A stretch of 64,000 nucleotides of DNA from Oceanithermus profundus DSM 14977 (GCF_000183745.1 NC_014761.1:1054001-1118000); one strand, 5' to 3'. Shown: positions 46,321 through 58,825, counted from the stretch's first letter. Notes: generated by a model from the letters alone, not told the origin. Numbers and translations: made by a program.

Positions 46321-47709
46321 ACCGCCGCGGCGCGGGAGCAACAGCCGGTCGTCGGCTTCGAGGACGAGTTCGGGGTCGGCGGCCAGCTCCCGGCCGTCGC
46401 GCACGAGGCCGCGGATCTCGAAGGTGAGCTCGCCGACCCGCAGGCCGGCGAAGGGCGCGGCGGCCACGGTTTCCTCGGCCAGGTTCTGCTCGGGGAAGAC
46501 CTGCACCGGGGTGAGCACGTAGGCCACGAAGATGGCTGGCAGCGCCAGGGGCAGCACCGCGTAGCCGCCGAATTCGCTGACGAGCAGGAGGGCGGCGAAG
46601 GGCGTGCGCACCACCCCGGCGAGCAGCGCCCCCATCCCCACCAGCGCGGCCGCCTGGGCGTCGGGGGCGTAGGCCGGCAAGGCCCGCGCCAGGGCCACCG
46701 CGTAGAGGCCCCCGAGCGCGAGGGCGGGGCCGATCAGCGCCCCGTACCCCCCCAGGCCGTAGACGAGACCCAGGAGCAGGGTGCGCACCGCCGCCAGCAG
46801 CACCAGGAAGGCCACTGGCAGGATGGGGGTGCTCCCGAGCTCCACCCAGACGAGGCCGTCGCCCAGGGTCTGCGGCAGCAACGCCGCCACCGCGGCCACG
46901 ATCAGCCCCAGCAGGGCGTGGCGCGGCATGAACGACAGGCCCGCCGAGGCCCGCCGCACCGCCCGCACCGAGTGCACGAGCAGCGTCCCCACCGCGGCCA
47001 TCAGTGCGCCCAGCAGCAGTGCGAAGCCGAGGTGGTACCAGCGGGGCGGCAGCGGTTGCAAGGAAAGCAGCGGTTCGTAGCCCCAGAAGGCGCCGTAGAC
47101 GGTAAACCCCGCCAGGGCCCCGATCAGGGCGGGGCCCAGCGAAGCAATGGCGAGGACGAGGCCGGGAAAGAAGATCTCGACGGCCAGCAGCGCCCCGCCC
47201 ACGGGGGCGTGGAAGGCGGCGGCGAACCCGGCCGCGAGGCCGGCGAAGGGCAGGTGGCGGGCGAGGTTCGCGGGCAGGAAGCGGCGCCCCAGGGCGTCGC
47301 CCATCCAATCGCCCAGGACGGCCATGGGCCCTTCGCGGCCCATCGGCGAGCCCGCCCCCAGCTCGACCAGACTGCCCAGGGCGTAGCGCAGCTTCTCGCG
47401 CAGCGTGGCCCGGGTGGTCTGGTGGTATGCGGCGATGATCTTGGCCAGGCCGCGGTTGTGCCCCAGCAGCGAGGCGCCCGCGAAGACGAGCGGGAGCAGC
47501 AGCAACAGGACCCAGGGGTGGGGGTTGCGAAAGGTGTGCAGCAGCCCGTTTTCCCCCGAGTAGCCCGGGGGCAGGTAGCCCACGAGGTACCCGAGCACGT
47601 ACTCCTGCACCTGGTAGAGGAGCCAGGTGAAGGAGGCGGCGACCAGCCCCACCAGCAGGCCCAGACCGGCGCTGTAAGCGATGAGGGTAAGGACGTGCCG
47701 CCGATCCAT
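46318..47709 (-). CDS. ClC family chloride channel/antiporter with TrkA-C-like tail
   Basis: 463 residues, about ten or more membrane segments. The GSPMGREGPMAVLGDWMG segment keeps the gating glutamate of the GREGP motif. The first filter element, usually GSGIPE, is replaced by GHNRGLAKIIAAYH, and the GGIFAP element by GGYGALIGPALALGG. The last ~60 residues form a TrkA-C/RCK-C-like domain (AGLRVGELTFEIRGLVRDGRELAADPELVLEADDRLLL). Anion transport in the inner membrane is likely; channel versus proton exchange is undecided. The ATG at 47709 lies seven bases after TAGAAT and shares a base with the upstream stop (TAATG). Confidence 0.85.
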   Translation of the reverse strand: MDRRHVLTLIAYSAGLGLLVGLVAASFTWLLYQVQEYVLGYLVGYLPPGYSGENGLLHTFRNPHPWVLLLLLPLVFAGASLLGHNRGLAKIIAAYHQTTRATLREKLRYALGSLVELGAGSPMGREGPMAVLGDWMGDALGRRFLPANLARHLPFAGLAAGFAAAFHAPVGGALLAVEIFFPGLVLAIASLGPALIGALAGFTVYGAFWGYEPLLSLQPLPPRWYHLGFALLLGALMAAVGTLLVHSVRAVRRASAGLSFMPRHALLGLIVAAVAALLPQTLGDGLVWVELGSTPILPVAFLVLLAAVRTLLLGLVYGLGGYGALIGPALALGGLYAVALARALPAYAPDAQAAALVGMGALLAGVVRTPFAALLLVSEFGGYAVLPLALPAIFVAYVLTPVQVFPEQNLAEETVAAAPFAGLRVGELTFEIRGLVRDGRELAADPELVLEADDRLLLPRRGG

Positions 47710-48815
47710 TACCAAAATTCTACTTGTTCGAGTTCCATCCCGGGCTGCAGCACGGCAGGCGCCAGCCCCAGGGCGGCGCGCCCGCCGGCCGCCGCCCAGG
47801 CGAGCGTGCGCTCCGGAGGTTGCCCGCGGCGCTCGAGCAGCGCGACCTCGTCGCGCACGTCCAGCGAGGGGGCGCTGGCCCGGGAGTCGGTGCCCAGCGC
47901 CAGCGGCACCCCGTGCTGCAGGTACAGATCAAAGGGCGGCAGCCCCGCCTCGAGGCCCAGGTTCGAACGGGGGCAGCTGACCACGACCGCGCCGGATTCG
48001 GCCAGCAACCGCACGTCGGCCTCGTCGACCTGGACGCCGTGGACCAGCGTGGGCCGGGCCTCCAGCACCCCCAGCTCGGCCAGGTAGGCGATGGGGGAGA
48101 GGCCCGTCGGGTGCAGGTCGAGCGGCCAGCCCTGCGCGCGAAAGAACGCCGCCAGATCGCCTTCGCGGCGCAGGAAGTAGTCGCGCTCGCCCGGGCTTTC
48201 GGCGGCGTGGATCTGCAGCGGGACTTCGAATTCGCGCGCGAGCGCGACCACCCCGCGCATCAGCCCGGGGGTGAGCGAGTAGGGGGCGTGCGGGGAAAGG
48301 CCCACGCGCGGCCCGCCCGGGCGCTCGCGCCGTTTCCAGCGCTCGAGCCGCTCGCGGGTGGCCCTCAGGATCTCGGCTTCCCGCTCCGGCGGCACCAGCC
48401 CCAGCACCTCCCAGTAGACGACGCCGGCGGCGGGGGCTTCTGCGAGCCACCAGTCCACCACCTCTTCGCGGGCGGCGATGTCGCCGACGAGCCGCTGGGG
48501 GGCCTGTGCGGCGGCCCGGGCCGCGGCCTCGCGCCCGCGGCGTTCGGCGCGGCCGATGACGTAGCGCACGAAGTCGGGAAAGGGGCCGGTGAAGGTGGGG
48601 CCGAGGCCCAGGTCGAGGTGGGTGTGCGCGTTGGCGAGCGGCGGGCCCAGGTAGCGCCCCTTCACCCGCGTGGGGGCCGCGGGGAAACGCTCCCGCAGCT
48701 CGTCGAGGCGGCCGGTCGCGAGCACCCGCCGGCCGTCGGTGACGAGGCCGGCGTCCGCGCGCACGGCGCCGTCCAGCCACACCCAGGACGCGGTCCAGAT
48801 CTCCAGTTCGGGCAT
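47709..48815 (-). CDS. Amidohydrolase, probable aminodeoxyfutalosine deaminase
   Basis: 368 residues. Metal-binding NAHTHLDLG, then GLSPHAPYSLT, IHAAESPGERDYF, LVHGVQVDEADVRLLAESGAVVVSCPRSN and the catalytic aspartate in LALGTDSRASAPSLDVRDE: the Ade/TRZ-type deaminase pattern. It begins two bases after the mqnC stop. In organisms with the futalosine menaquinone route a deaminase of this superfamily (MqnX) converts aminodeoxyfutalosine to futalosine, so this role is inferred from context. Confidence 0.8.
   Translation of the reverse strand: MPELEIWTASWVWLDGAVRADAGLVTDGRRVLATGRLDELRERFPAAPTRVKGRYLGPPLANAHTHLDLGLGPTFTGPFPDFVRYVIGRAERRGREAAARAAAQAPQRLVGDIAAREEVVDWWLAEAPAAGVVYWEVLGLVPPEREAEILRATRERLERWKRRERPGGPRVGLSPHAPYSLTPGLMRGVVALAREFEVPLQIHAAESPGERDYFLRREGDLAAFFRAQGWPLDLHPTGLSPIAYLAELGVLEARPTLVHGVQVDEADVRLLAESGAVVVSCPRSNLGLEAGLPPFDLYLQHGVPLALGTDSRASAPSLDVRDEVALLERRGQPPERTLAWAAAGGRAALGLAPAVLQPGMELEQVEFW
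47717..47722 (-). promoter_or_regulatory. -10 box TAGAAT of the ClC gene (leaderless)
   Basis: TAGAAT on the minus strand followed by TTTGGTA and the ATG at 47709. It lies inside the end of the amidohydrolase gene, giving the ClC gene its own promoter. Confidence 0.55.
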
Positions 48816-48817
48816 GG

Positions 48818-49933
48818 TCAGCCGACCGGCGAGGCGAGGAGCGCGTCCACGTCGGGTTCAGCGACGATCTCGTAGAAGACGTTGCGCTCGGCGGGGCGGA
48901 AGCCGGCCTCGACGATCTGGCGCACGATCTCCCGCACCGTGGCCGAGCGGCGCACGTTGCCGGAGGCGGCGGAGACCACGTTCTCCTCGAGCATGGTGCT
49001 GCCGAAATCGTTGGCCCCGTAGTAGAGCGCGGTCTGGGCCACCTTGAAGCCCATCGTCGGCCAGCTCGCCTGATGTCCGGCGATGTTGTCGAGGGCGATG
49101 CGGGCGACGGCCAGGGTCTGCAGGTACTCGTGGGCCGTGGCCCCGGGGAGCCGGCCGGCCAGGCGGGTGTTCTCGAGCTGCATCGTCCAGAGCGCGAAGC
49201 CCGAGAAGCCGTTGCCGTACTGCGCGAGCGCCCGGTCCTGCAGCTCGCGCAGGACGAGCAGGTGCTCCACCCGCTCCTCGGGCCCCTCGCCCATGCCGAT
49301 GACCATGCTGGCGAGCGAGTACATCCCCAGCGCCAGGACCTCTTCGACGATCCGCACCCAGTCGGCGGTGGGGATGCGCGCGGGCGCGGCGGCGTGGCGG
49401 ATGCGGTCGACCAGGATCTCCGCCCCCGCGCCGGGGACGCCGTCGAGGCCCGCGGCCTTGAGGCGCGACAGCACCTCGCGCGCGGGCATCCCGGTGAGCC
49501 GCTCGAGCCCCAGGATCTCCTCGGGACTGAAGGCGTCGATGCGAACGTCCGGATGCCGCTCCTTCAGGTAGCGCAGCAGCCCCTCGTACCACTCGAGCGG
49601 CAGGTCGGGGTTGACCCCGCCCTGCATGAGGATGCGCTTCCCGCCCACGGCTTCGAGCTCGGCCACCTTCCGGCCGACCTCCTCGTAGCTGAGGGTGTAG
49701 GCGTCGGGCTGGCGGCGGGTGCGGTAGAAGGCGCAGTAGCCGCAGCCGACGGTGCAGACGTTGGAGTAGTTGATGTTGCGGTCGATCAGGTAGGTGACGT
49801 GGTCGGGGTGGGCGCGCTCGAGCCTGAGCGCGTGGGCCACCGCGGCCACCTCGGCGAGCGGCCGGCGGTAGAGCTCGACGAGCTCCTCGCGCTCCAACCG
49901 TTCGCCCCGCGCCGCGCGGTCCAGGACGTCCAT
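48818..49933 (-). CDS. mqnC: Cyclic dehypoxanthine futalosine synthase
   Basis: 371 residues, radical SAM enzyme. The 4Fe-4S cluster ligands are Cys60, Cys64 and Cys67 (NVCTVGCGYCAFYR). Family marks: VTYLIDRNINYSNVC, RILMQGGVNPDLPLEWYEGLLRYLKERHP and EENVVSAASG near the end. It closes the ring of dehypoxanthine futalosine in menaquinone synthesis. The ATG lies six bases after TAGCAT. The divergent adenosine-specific kinase starts 37 bases away. Confidence 0.93.
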   Translation of the reverse strand: MDVLDRAARGERLEREELVELYRRPLAEVAAVAHALRLERAHPDHVTYLIDRNINYSNVCTVGCGYCAFYRTRRQPDAYTLSYEEVGRKVAELEAVGGKRILMQGGVNPDLPLEWYEGLLRYLKERHPDVRIDAFSPEEILGLERLTGMPAREVLSRLKAAGLDGVPGAGAEILVDRIRHAAAPARIPTADWVRIVEEVLALGMYSLASMVIGMGEGPEERVEHLLVLRELQDRALAQYGNGFSGFALWTMQLENTRLAGRLPGATAHEYLQTLAVARIALDNIAGHQASWPTMGFKVAQTALYYGANDFGSTMLEENVVSAASGNVRRSATVREIVRQIVEAGFRPAERNVFYEIVAEPDVDALLASPVG

Positions 49934-49939
49934 GCCGCC

Positions 49940-49945
49940 ATGCTA
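49940..49945 (-). promoter_or_regulatory. -10 box TAGCAT of mqnC (leaderless)
   Basis: TAGCAT on the minus strand, six bases before the mqnC ATG at 49933. Confidence 0.5.
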
Positions 49946-49958
49946 CCACCCGCCGGCC

Positions 49959-49964
49959 TACAAT
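49959..49964 (+). promoter_or_regulatory. -10 box TACAAT of the adenosine-specific kinase (leaderless)
   Basis: TACAAT followed by six bases (AAAGTC) and the ATG at 49971; opposite orientation to the mqnC promoter in the same 37-base gap. Confidence 0.55.
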
Positions 49965-49970
49965 AAAGTC

Positions 49971-50459
49971 ATGGAACTCAGGAAGGTGCCCATCGAAAAA
50001 CCGGAGACGGCCAACGTGATCCTGGGCCACGCCCACTTCATCAAGACGGTCGAGGACCTGCACGAGGCGCTGGTGCAGTCGGTGCCGGGGATCCGCTTCG
50101 GCCTCGCCTTCAACGAGGCGAGCCAGGAGCGGCTGGTGCGCAAGAGCGGCACCGACGACGCGCTCGTGGAGCTGGCGGTGAAGAACGCCCTGGCCGTGGG
50201 CGCGGGCCACTTCTTCATCGTGGTGCTGGGCGAGGGCGTCTTCCCGATCAACGTGATGCACGCGCTGCGCACCGTGCCGGAGGTGGTGAACCTCTACGCG
50301 GCCACGGCCAACCCCCTGGCCGTGCTGGTGGCCGAAGAGGGCGACCAGCGCGCGGTCCTGGGCGTCTTCGACGGCCAGACGCCGCTGGGGGTGGAGGACG
50401 AGGCGGCGACCGAGCACCGCAAGGGGTTCCTGCGCGCGATCGGCTACAAGCTCGGTTAG
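49971..50459 (+). CDS. Adenosine-specific kinase family protein (PF04008)
   Basis: 162 residues. MELRKVPIEKPETANVILGHAHFIKTVEDLHEALVQSVPGIRFGLAFNEASQ and FFIVVLGEGVFPINVMHALRTVPEVVNLYAATANPLAVLV match the small family called adenosine-specific kinase in archaea and thermophiles. The true reaction is poorly established. The ATG at 49971 is set by the leaderless promoter; an in-frame extension to 49932 would run into mqnC. Confidence 0.88.
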   Translation: MELRKVPIEKPETANVILGHAHFIKTVEDLHEALVQSVPGIRFGLAFNEASQERLVRKSGTDDALVELAVKNALAVGAGHFFIVVLGEGVFPINVMHALRTVPEVVNLYAATANPLAVLVAEEGDQRAVLGVFDGQTPLGVEDEAATEHRKGFLRAIGYKLG

Positions 50460-50465
50460 CCGTGC

Positions 50466-50471
50466 TAGGCT
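50466..50471 (+). promoter_or_regulatory. -10 box TAGGCT of the peroxiredoxin gene (leaderless)
   Basis: TAGGCT followed by seven bases and the ATG at 50479, in the 19-base gap after the previous stop. Confidence 0.5.
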
Positions 50472-50478
50472 TGGGCTC

Positions 50479-50961
50479 ATGATCAGCGAAGGGACCAAAG
50501 CCCCCGACTTCGCCCTGCCCGACCAGGAGGGCCGGACCCACCGGCTTTCCGACTACGCCGGGCGCTGGGTGGTGCTCTACTTCTACCCCAAGGACAACAC
50601 CCCCGGCTGCAGCCAGGAGGCGCGCGACTTCAATGCTTTGCAGGGCCGCTTCGTGGCGCTGGGGGCGGCGGTGCTGGGCGTCTCCAAGGACCCGGTGGAG
50701 AGCCACCGCCGATTCGCCGCGAAGCTGGGCCTGCGCTTTCCGCTGCTGGCCGACCCCGAGACCGAGGTGATCCACGCCTACGGCGCCTGGGGCAAGAAGA
50801 AGCTCTACGGCAAGGAGTACGAGGGTACGATCCGCTCGACCGTGCTCGTCGATCCGGAGGGGCGCGTCGCCCGCGTCTGGCCCAAGGTGCGGGTGAAGGG
50901 GCACGCCGAGGCGGTGCTGGCCGAGCTCGAGCGCCTGCAGGAGGACCGCCGTGGATCTTGA
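50479..50961 (+). CDS. bcp: Thioredoxin-dependent peroxiredoxin, Bcp/PrxQ type, one cysteine
   Basis: 160 residues. GTKAPDFALPDQEGR and YFYPKDNTPGCSQEARDF place the peroxidatic cysteine at Cys44. The usual resolving cysteine five residues later is an arginine and there is no other cysteine, so this is a 1-Cys member needing an external thiol. It reduces hydroperoxides in the cytoplasm. The rpiA start overlaps its end by 11 bases. Confidence 0.92.
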   Translation: MISEGTKAPDFALPDQEGRTHRLSDYAGRWVVLYFYPKDNTPGCSQEARDFNALQGRFVALGAAVLGVSKDPVESHRRFAAKLGLRFPLLADPETEVIHAYGAWGKKKLYGKEYEGTIRSTVLVDPEGRVARVWPKVRVKGHAEAVLAELERLQEDRRGS

Positions 50962-51634
50962 GGACCTGAAGCGACGCGCCGCCGAGGCCGCCGTGGGTTA
51001 CGTCCACTCGGGCATGCGCCTGGGTCTCGGCACCGGCACGACCACCCGCTGGGCGGTGGAGCGGATCGGGGCCTTGCTGGCCGCGGGCGAGCTCGCGGAC
51101 GTGGTGGGCGTGCCCACTTCGCGCGCCACCGAGGCGCTGATGCGCCGGGTCGGGATTCCCGTCGTCGAGCTCGACGAGCGCGGCGTCGACCTGGCCATCG
51201 ACGGCGCCGACGAGATCGCGCCGGACCTGACCCTGGTCAAGGGGCACGGTGGGGCGCTCTTGCGTGAAAAGATCGTCGAAGCGGCGGCCGGCCGCTTCAT
51301 CGTGATCGCCGACCACACCAAGCGGGTGCACGTCATCGGCGAGAAGAAGGCCGTCCCCATCGAGATCGCCCGCTTCGGCTGGCGGCGCACGGTGAGCCTC
51401 ATCGAGGCGTTGGGGGCCCGCTGCACGGTGCGCCTCGACGGCAACCACGAGCCGGCCTTGAGCGACAACGGCAACCTGCTGGTCGACGCCCACTTCGGTC
51501 CCGTGGGGGACCCGCGGGGCCTCGAACAGCAGCTGCTCGCCCTTCCGGGCGTCTTCGAGGTGGGGCTGTTCGTCGGACTGGCCGATCTGGCCATCGTCGC
51601 CGGACCCGACGGAAAACTGGAGGAACTCTCGTGA
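50951..51634 (+). CDS. rpiA: Ribose-5-phosphate isomerase A
   Basis: 227 residues. LGLGTGTTTRWAVERIG, the DLAIDGADEI motif, VKGHGGALLREKIV and the late LSDNGNLLVDAHF are the RpiA active-site segments. It interconverts ribose-5-P and ribulose-5-P. The GTG start lies within the last codons of bcp, and its stop overlaps the next small gene by four bases. Confidence 0.96.
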   Translation: MDLEDLKRRAAEAAVGYVHSGMRLGLGTGTTTRWAVERIGALLAAGELADVVGVPTSRATEALMRRVGIPVVELDERGVDLAIDGADEIAPDLTLVKGHGGALLREKIVEAAAGRFIVIADHTKRVHVIGEKKAVPIEIARFGWRRTVSLIEALGARCTVRLDGNHEPALSDNGNLLVDAHFGPVGDPRGLEQQLLALPGVFEVGLFVGLADLAIVAGPDGKLEELS

Positions 51635-51900
51635 GGCACGTCTTCACACCCTGGAAATCGCGCAGCGACCTCCCCGAGCCGCTCCAGGCCGCGGTGCGGG
51701 GCTGGGCCCACGAACACGAGGTGGGGGAGGTCGCCCTCGAGCCCATGGGCGAGCTGTTCGCCGTGCGGCTCAACATGAGCGCCGATCCGGTACCCGGAAT
51801 CTACGTGCCCGCTGCGGCGCTGGCGGATCCGGAGGCGCTCCTGGAAATGCTGGACGCGGCGCTCGAGGTTTACTATGCTGAACTTAACTTAAACCAGTAG
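51631..51900 (+). CDS. Small unknown protein, tandem paralog A
   Basis: 89 residues, acidic, no membrane segment or cysteine. It aligns along most of its length with the next gene: EVGEVALEPMGELFAVRLN and PVPGIYVPAAALADPEALLEMLDAALEVYYAEL. I know no function. The GTG start overlaps the rpiA stop by four bases. Confidence 0.7.
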   Translation: MRHVFTPWKSRSDLPEPLQAAVRGWAHEHEVGEVALEPMGELFAVRLNMSADPVPGIYVPAAALADPEALLEMLDAALEVYYAELNLNQ

Positions 51901-51920
51901 CTTCGCAAAGGAGGTGCCCC

Positions 51921-52202
51921 ATGGCAGCACGTGGAGACTGGCTGGAGTACACGCGCGAACGCGCCCCCGAGGGCGTTCCCCAGGACGTCTACGACGTGGT
52001 CCGCCGCTGGCTGGAGACCCACGAGGTCGCCGAGGTGGACCTGGAGCCGATGAACGGCTACTACGCCATCCACATCAACGGCGCGCCGGAGCCCGTTCCC
52101 GGCGTCTTCCTGCCCAAGACGCTGGAGCACGACCCCCAGGCCGTACGCGACCTGCTGGACGCCGCCTTCGCCGTCTACGAACAAGAGATCGCCGCCCACT
52201 AG
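51921..52202 (+). CDS. Small unknown protein, tandem paralog B
   Basis: 93 residues. EVAEVDLEPMNGYYAIHING, PVPGVFLPKTLEHDPQAVRDLLDAAFAVYEQEI parallels the preceding gene, so the two arose by duplication. AAAGGAGG lies eight bases before the ATG. Conservation of the LEPM and PVPG cores suggests a shared fold; function unknown. Confidence 0.72.
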   Translation: MAARGDWLEYTRERAPEGVPQDVYDVVRRWLETHEVAEVDLEPMNGYYAIHINGAPEPVPGVFLPKTLEHDPQAVRDLLDAAFAVYEQEIAAH

Positions 52203-52211
52203 GAGGCCCCC

Positions 52212-52540
52212 GTGCCCACCGTCAACTTCTACTGCAAGAAGACCTGCAAGTCCTGCCAGAAGGCCCAGCGCTGGCTCGACGAGCGCGGCGTCGACTACCG
52301 CTTCATTGACTACACCAAGCAGCTTCCGCCCCGGGAGGTCATCGAGGCCGCCCTGCGCGAACGGGGCGCCGGGGCCCTGCGCAAACGCCACCGAAGATTC
52401 AAGGAGCTGAAGGACGCCGGACCCGAAGTCTGGTTGCGTGAGGTCGAAGCCGACCCCAACCTGCTCGGCCGCCCGATCCTCGTCTGGCCCGACGGCCGCT
52501 GGGTGATGGGTTTCGGCCCCGATTGGGAGGACCTCTTCGC

Positions 52541-52544
<4 letters not shown>
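52212..52544 (+). CDS. ArsC/Spx family thioredoxin-fold protein
   Basis: 110 residues. VNFYCKKTCKSCQKAQRWLDERGVDYRFIDYTKQLP carries the ArsC-family CxxC (Cys12, Cys15) plus an extra Cys8; NLLGRPILVWPDGRWVMGF has the cis-proline strand. It may be an arsenate reductase or an Spx/YffB-type thiol protein; the classical arsenate-binding arginines cannot be judged here. The GTG start follows TAGGAGG. Its stop overlaps the ABC gene start. Confidence 0.82.
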
Positions 52545-53274
<730 letters not shown>

Positions 53275-53278
<4 letters not shown>

Positions 53279-54441
53279 AGGCGTGGTACTACGTCGCCCT
53301 CAAGGAGATCGTCAGCACCTGGCGCGACAAACGAACCATCCGCAACGTCCTCGTGCTTCCGGTGCTGCTCATGCCGCTGTTCATGTACGGCCCGGCCTTC
53401 CTCATGAGCGACATCGAGTCCCGCACCCAGGCCACGGTGCAGAAGGTCGGGGTGCGCGACCTGCCGCCAGAGGTTCTCGAGCTCTTCGCCCCGGCGAACC
53501 TCGAGCCGATCCCGGTCGACGACCCCAAGGCCGCCGTCGAGGCCGAGCGGGTGGACGCCGCGATCGTCTGGCGCGACGGCCGTTTCGTCATCTACGCCAT
53601 GGAGGGGGCCAAGCCCGTCAAGGCCGGGCTGGTCGTCGCCAAGGTGCGGCGGGTGCTCGACCGCTACAAGGACGCGCTGGTCGCGGAACGCCTGCGCGCG
53701 GTCGGCCTCGATCCCGGGGTGCTGGAGCCGTTCGAGGTCGAGGTGAGCGACGTGTCGCCGCCCGAGGCGCAGGGCGCCGGCGTGCTCGGGGGGATGATCC
53801 CCTACTTCCTGATGCTGTTCATCATGATGGGGGCCATGGCCGTCGTCATCGACGCCACGGCCGGGGAGAAGGAAAAGGGAACGCTCGAGGCGTTGCTCGC
53901 CGCGCCCGTGGCCCACCTGGAGCTCGCCACGGGCAAGATGTTCGCGGGCCTCGTCTTCGCCGTGGTCACCTCGATAAGCGGCCTCGCGGGCCTGCTGCTC
54001 GGCGGGGCGCTCTTCCGCAGCCTGGCGCAGGGCGAGACCTTCGAGGCCATGAGCGGAAGTTTTTCGCTCTCCTTCGAGGCCACCCTGCTCCTCTTCGTGA
54101 CCGCGGTGCTCTACGCCGCCTTCATCACCGCGCTGCTCGTCGCCGTCGGCATGTACGCCCGCAGCTACAAGGAGGCCCAGACCTACGTCAGCCCGCTCTA
54201 CATGGTGCTGATCGTGCCGCTGCTCGTCCTCATGTTCGCCTCCGACTTCCTCAGCCAGAACCTCTGGCTCTACGCCCTGCCGGTCTTCAACGTCTACCTG
54301 GCGATCGATCAGATCATCAAGGCCCAGATCGGCTCGGCGGCGCTGCTCGTTACCTGGCTCAGCAGCCTGATCTACGTGGCCGCGGCCACCTACTGGGCTT
54401 CGCGCAACTTCTCCGACGAGGGCGTGCTGTTTCGCAACTGA
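53275..54441 (+). CDS. ABC-2 type permease, NatB-like
   Basis: 388 residues. One N-terminal membrane segment (IRNVLVLPVLLMPLFMYGPAFLM), a soluble loop of about 130 residues, then five or so membrane segments starting at IPYFLMLFIMMGAMAVVID. The EKEKGTLEALLAAPV stretch is the standard ABC-2 coupling motif. It forms the membrane part of the exporter with the preceding ATPase. The substrate is unknown. A very strong hairpin follows. Confidence 0.87.
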
Positions 54442-54450
54442 CCCCTACCG

Positions 54451-54486
54451 CCCCTCCAGGGCATCGGGTACGATGCCCTGGAGGGG
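54451..54486 (+). terminator. Perfect 16-bp hairpin between the ABC operon and metG
   Basis: CCCCTCCAGGGCATCG, loop GGTA, then the exact reverse complement. It begins nine bases after the permease stop and ends ten bases before the metG GTG. No U-run follows, so it may be a factor-assisted terminator or an element in the metG leader. Confidence 0.65.
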
Positions 54487-54490
54487 GTAG

Positions 54491-57517
<3,027 letters not shown>

Positions 57518-58813
57518 ACCACCATTCTACGAAACGCACCGCTTCTTCACGCCGCTGCACCGTGCCCAGCCACTGAGCTTCGCGCAGGGCCTGGAGCGCC
57601 CGGCCCACCACGGGGCCCGGTTCGAGGCCCAGCAGGGCCATGACCTCTTCGCCGCCGAGCAGGGGTTCGGGCTCGCCCGCGCGCACGGCCTCGCGGGCCT
57701 CCTGCAGCGCTTCGTAAAGGGGCCGCAGCCGCGCCTCCACGTTGCCGGATCGCGGGCCGCGCGTCGCCGCACGGTCGGCGATCTGCAGCATGACGAGGTC
57801 GGGCAGCAGGTCCCGGTGGCGCAACAGCCAACGGCGCCGGGCGCGCGGCGGGGACGGAGGGACCTGCATGTGGCGCGCGACGAGCCGCCGGACCGCGGCG
57901 ACGACCGCCCGGCCGTAGCGCAGGCGCCGCAGAAGCGTCGCCGCCAGGGCGGCGCCGTCCTCGTCGTGGTGGAAGAAGCGGTAGTAGCCGCGTTCCGGAT
58001 CCCAACGGCGCACCAGCGGTTTGGCGACGTCGTGGAGCAGCGCGGCCCAGCGCAGCTCGCGACCGGCTCCGGGAAACCGCCGGAGCAGCTGATGGAGGGC
58101 CTCCAGCTCGTGGCGGAGGACGTCCAGGTGGTGATAGCCCCGTTGCTCGACCCCCGCGCCCGAGGTCCACTCGGGCAGGTAGGCGTCGGCCAGCCCCCAG
58201 CGCCAGAGCAGGTGAAAGCCCCAGGCGGCCCGAGGGTGCATCAGGATCCGGTCCAGCTCGTCGCGGGTGCGTTCCCAGGCGGGCCGGCGCCCGAAACGCT
58301 GCCGCTGCGCGAGCGCCCGGATCCAGCCGAGGGTACGGGCTTCGGGGCGCAGGGCGTGGGTCACCGCGAGGCGGGCCCCGCGAAGGGGGCGGAGGGGATC
58401 GGATTCCAGCACGGCGGGCGACGGCGTTCGCAGAATCCGTCGCTCCAGGTCGTGGCGCGCGGTTGCAGGGGCCAGGACGGCCCCGCGGCGGTTCGCGGCC
58501 AGGGCGTCGACGGTGTAGTCGCGCCGCAGCAGGTCTTCCTCGAGGCGCTGCGGGGCGGGGGTGAAGTCGTAGCTCCGCCCGCCCGCCCGCACCCGCCAGT
58601 GGCCGCGCCGGGCGTCCAGGCAGAAGACTGCGCCGCCGCTGGCGGCGGCGCAGGCCCGCGCGGCCGCCGCGGGATCCGCGGCGGTGAAGTCGAAGTCGCG
58701 CGGCTCGAGCCCCCACCAGAGGTCGCGCACCGCCCCACCCACGAGCCATCCGCCCTCGGGCCAGCAGGGCAGCTCGGGCAGGCGCACGCGACCGATCACC
58801 CGGACCACGAGGG

Positions 58814-58822
58814 TAGTATAGT
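58814..58822. promoter_or_regulatory. Overlapping divergent -10 boxes of the CCA-type gene and coaE
   Basis: The nine bases TAGTATAGT read TATACT on the minus strand (58820-58815), six bases before the GTG at 58808, and TAGTAT on the plus strand (58814-58819), six bases before the GTG at 58826. Only 17 bases separate the two start codons, so both mRNAs must be leaderless or nearly so. Confidence 0.6.
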
Positions 58823-58825
58823 CCC

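Noticed and set aside
50951-50961. A frameshift joining bcp and rpiA
   Set aside because: The 11-base overlap leaves both proteins full length with normal termini, so this is ordinary coupling.
54469-54474. TACGAT inside the metG-upstream hairpin as a -10 box
   Set aside because: It is 22 bases before the GTG, is buried in a perfect palindrome, and has no matching -35; the leaderless spacing seen elsewhere does not fit.
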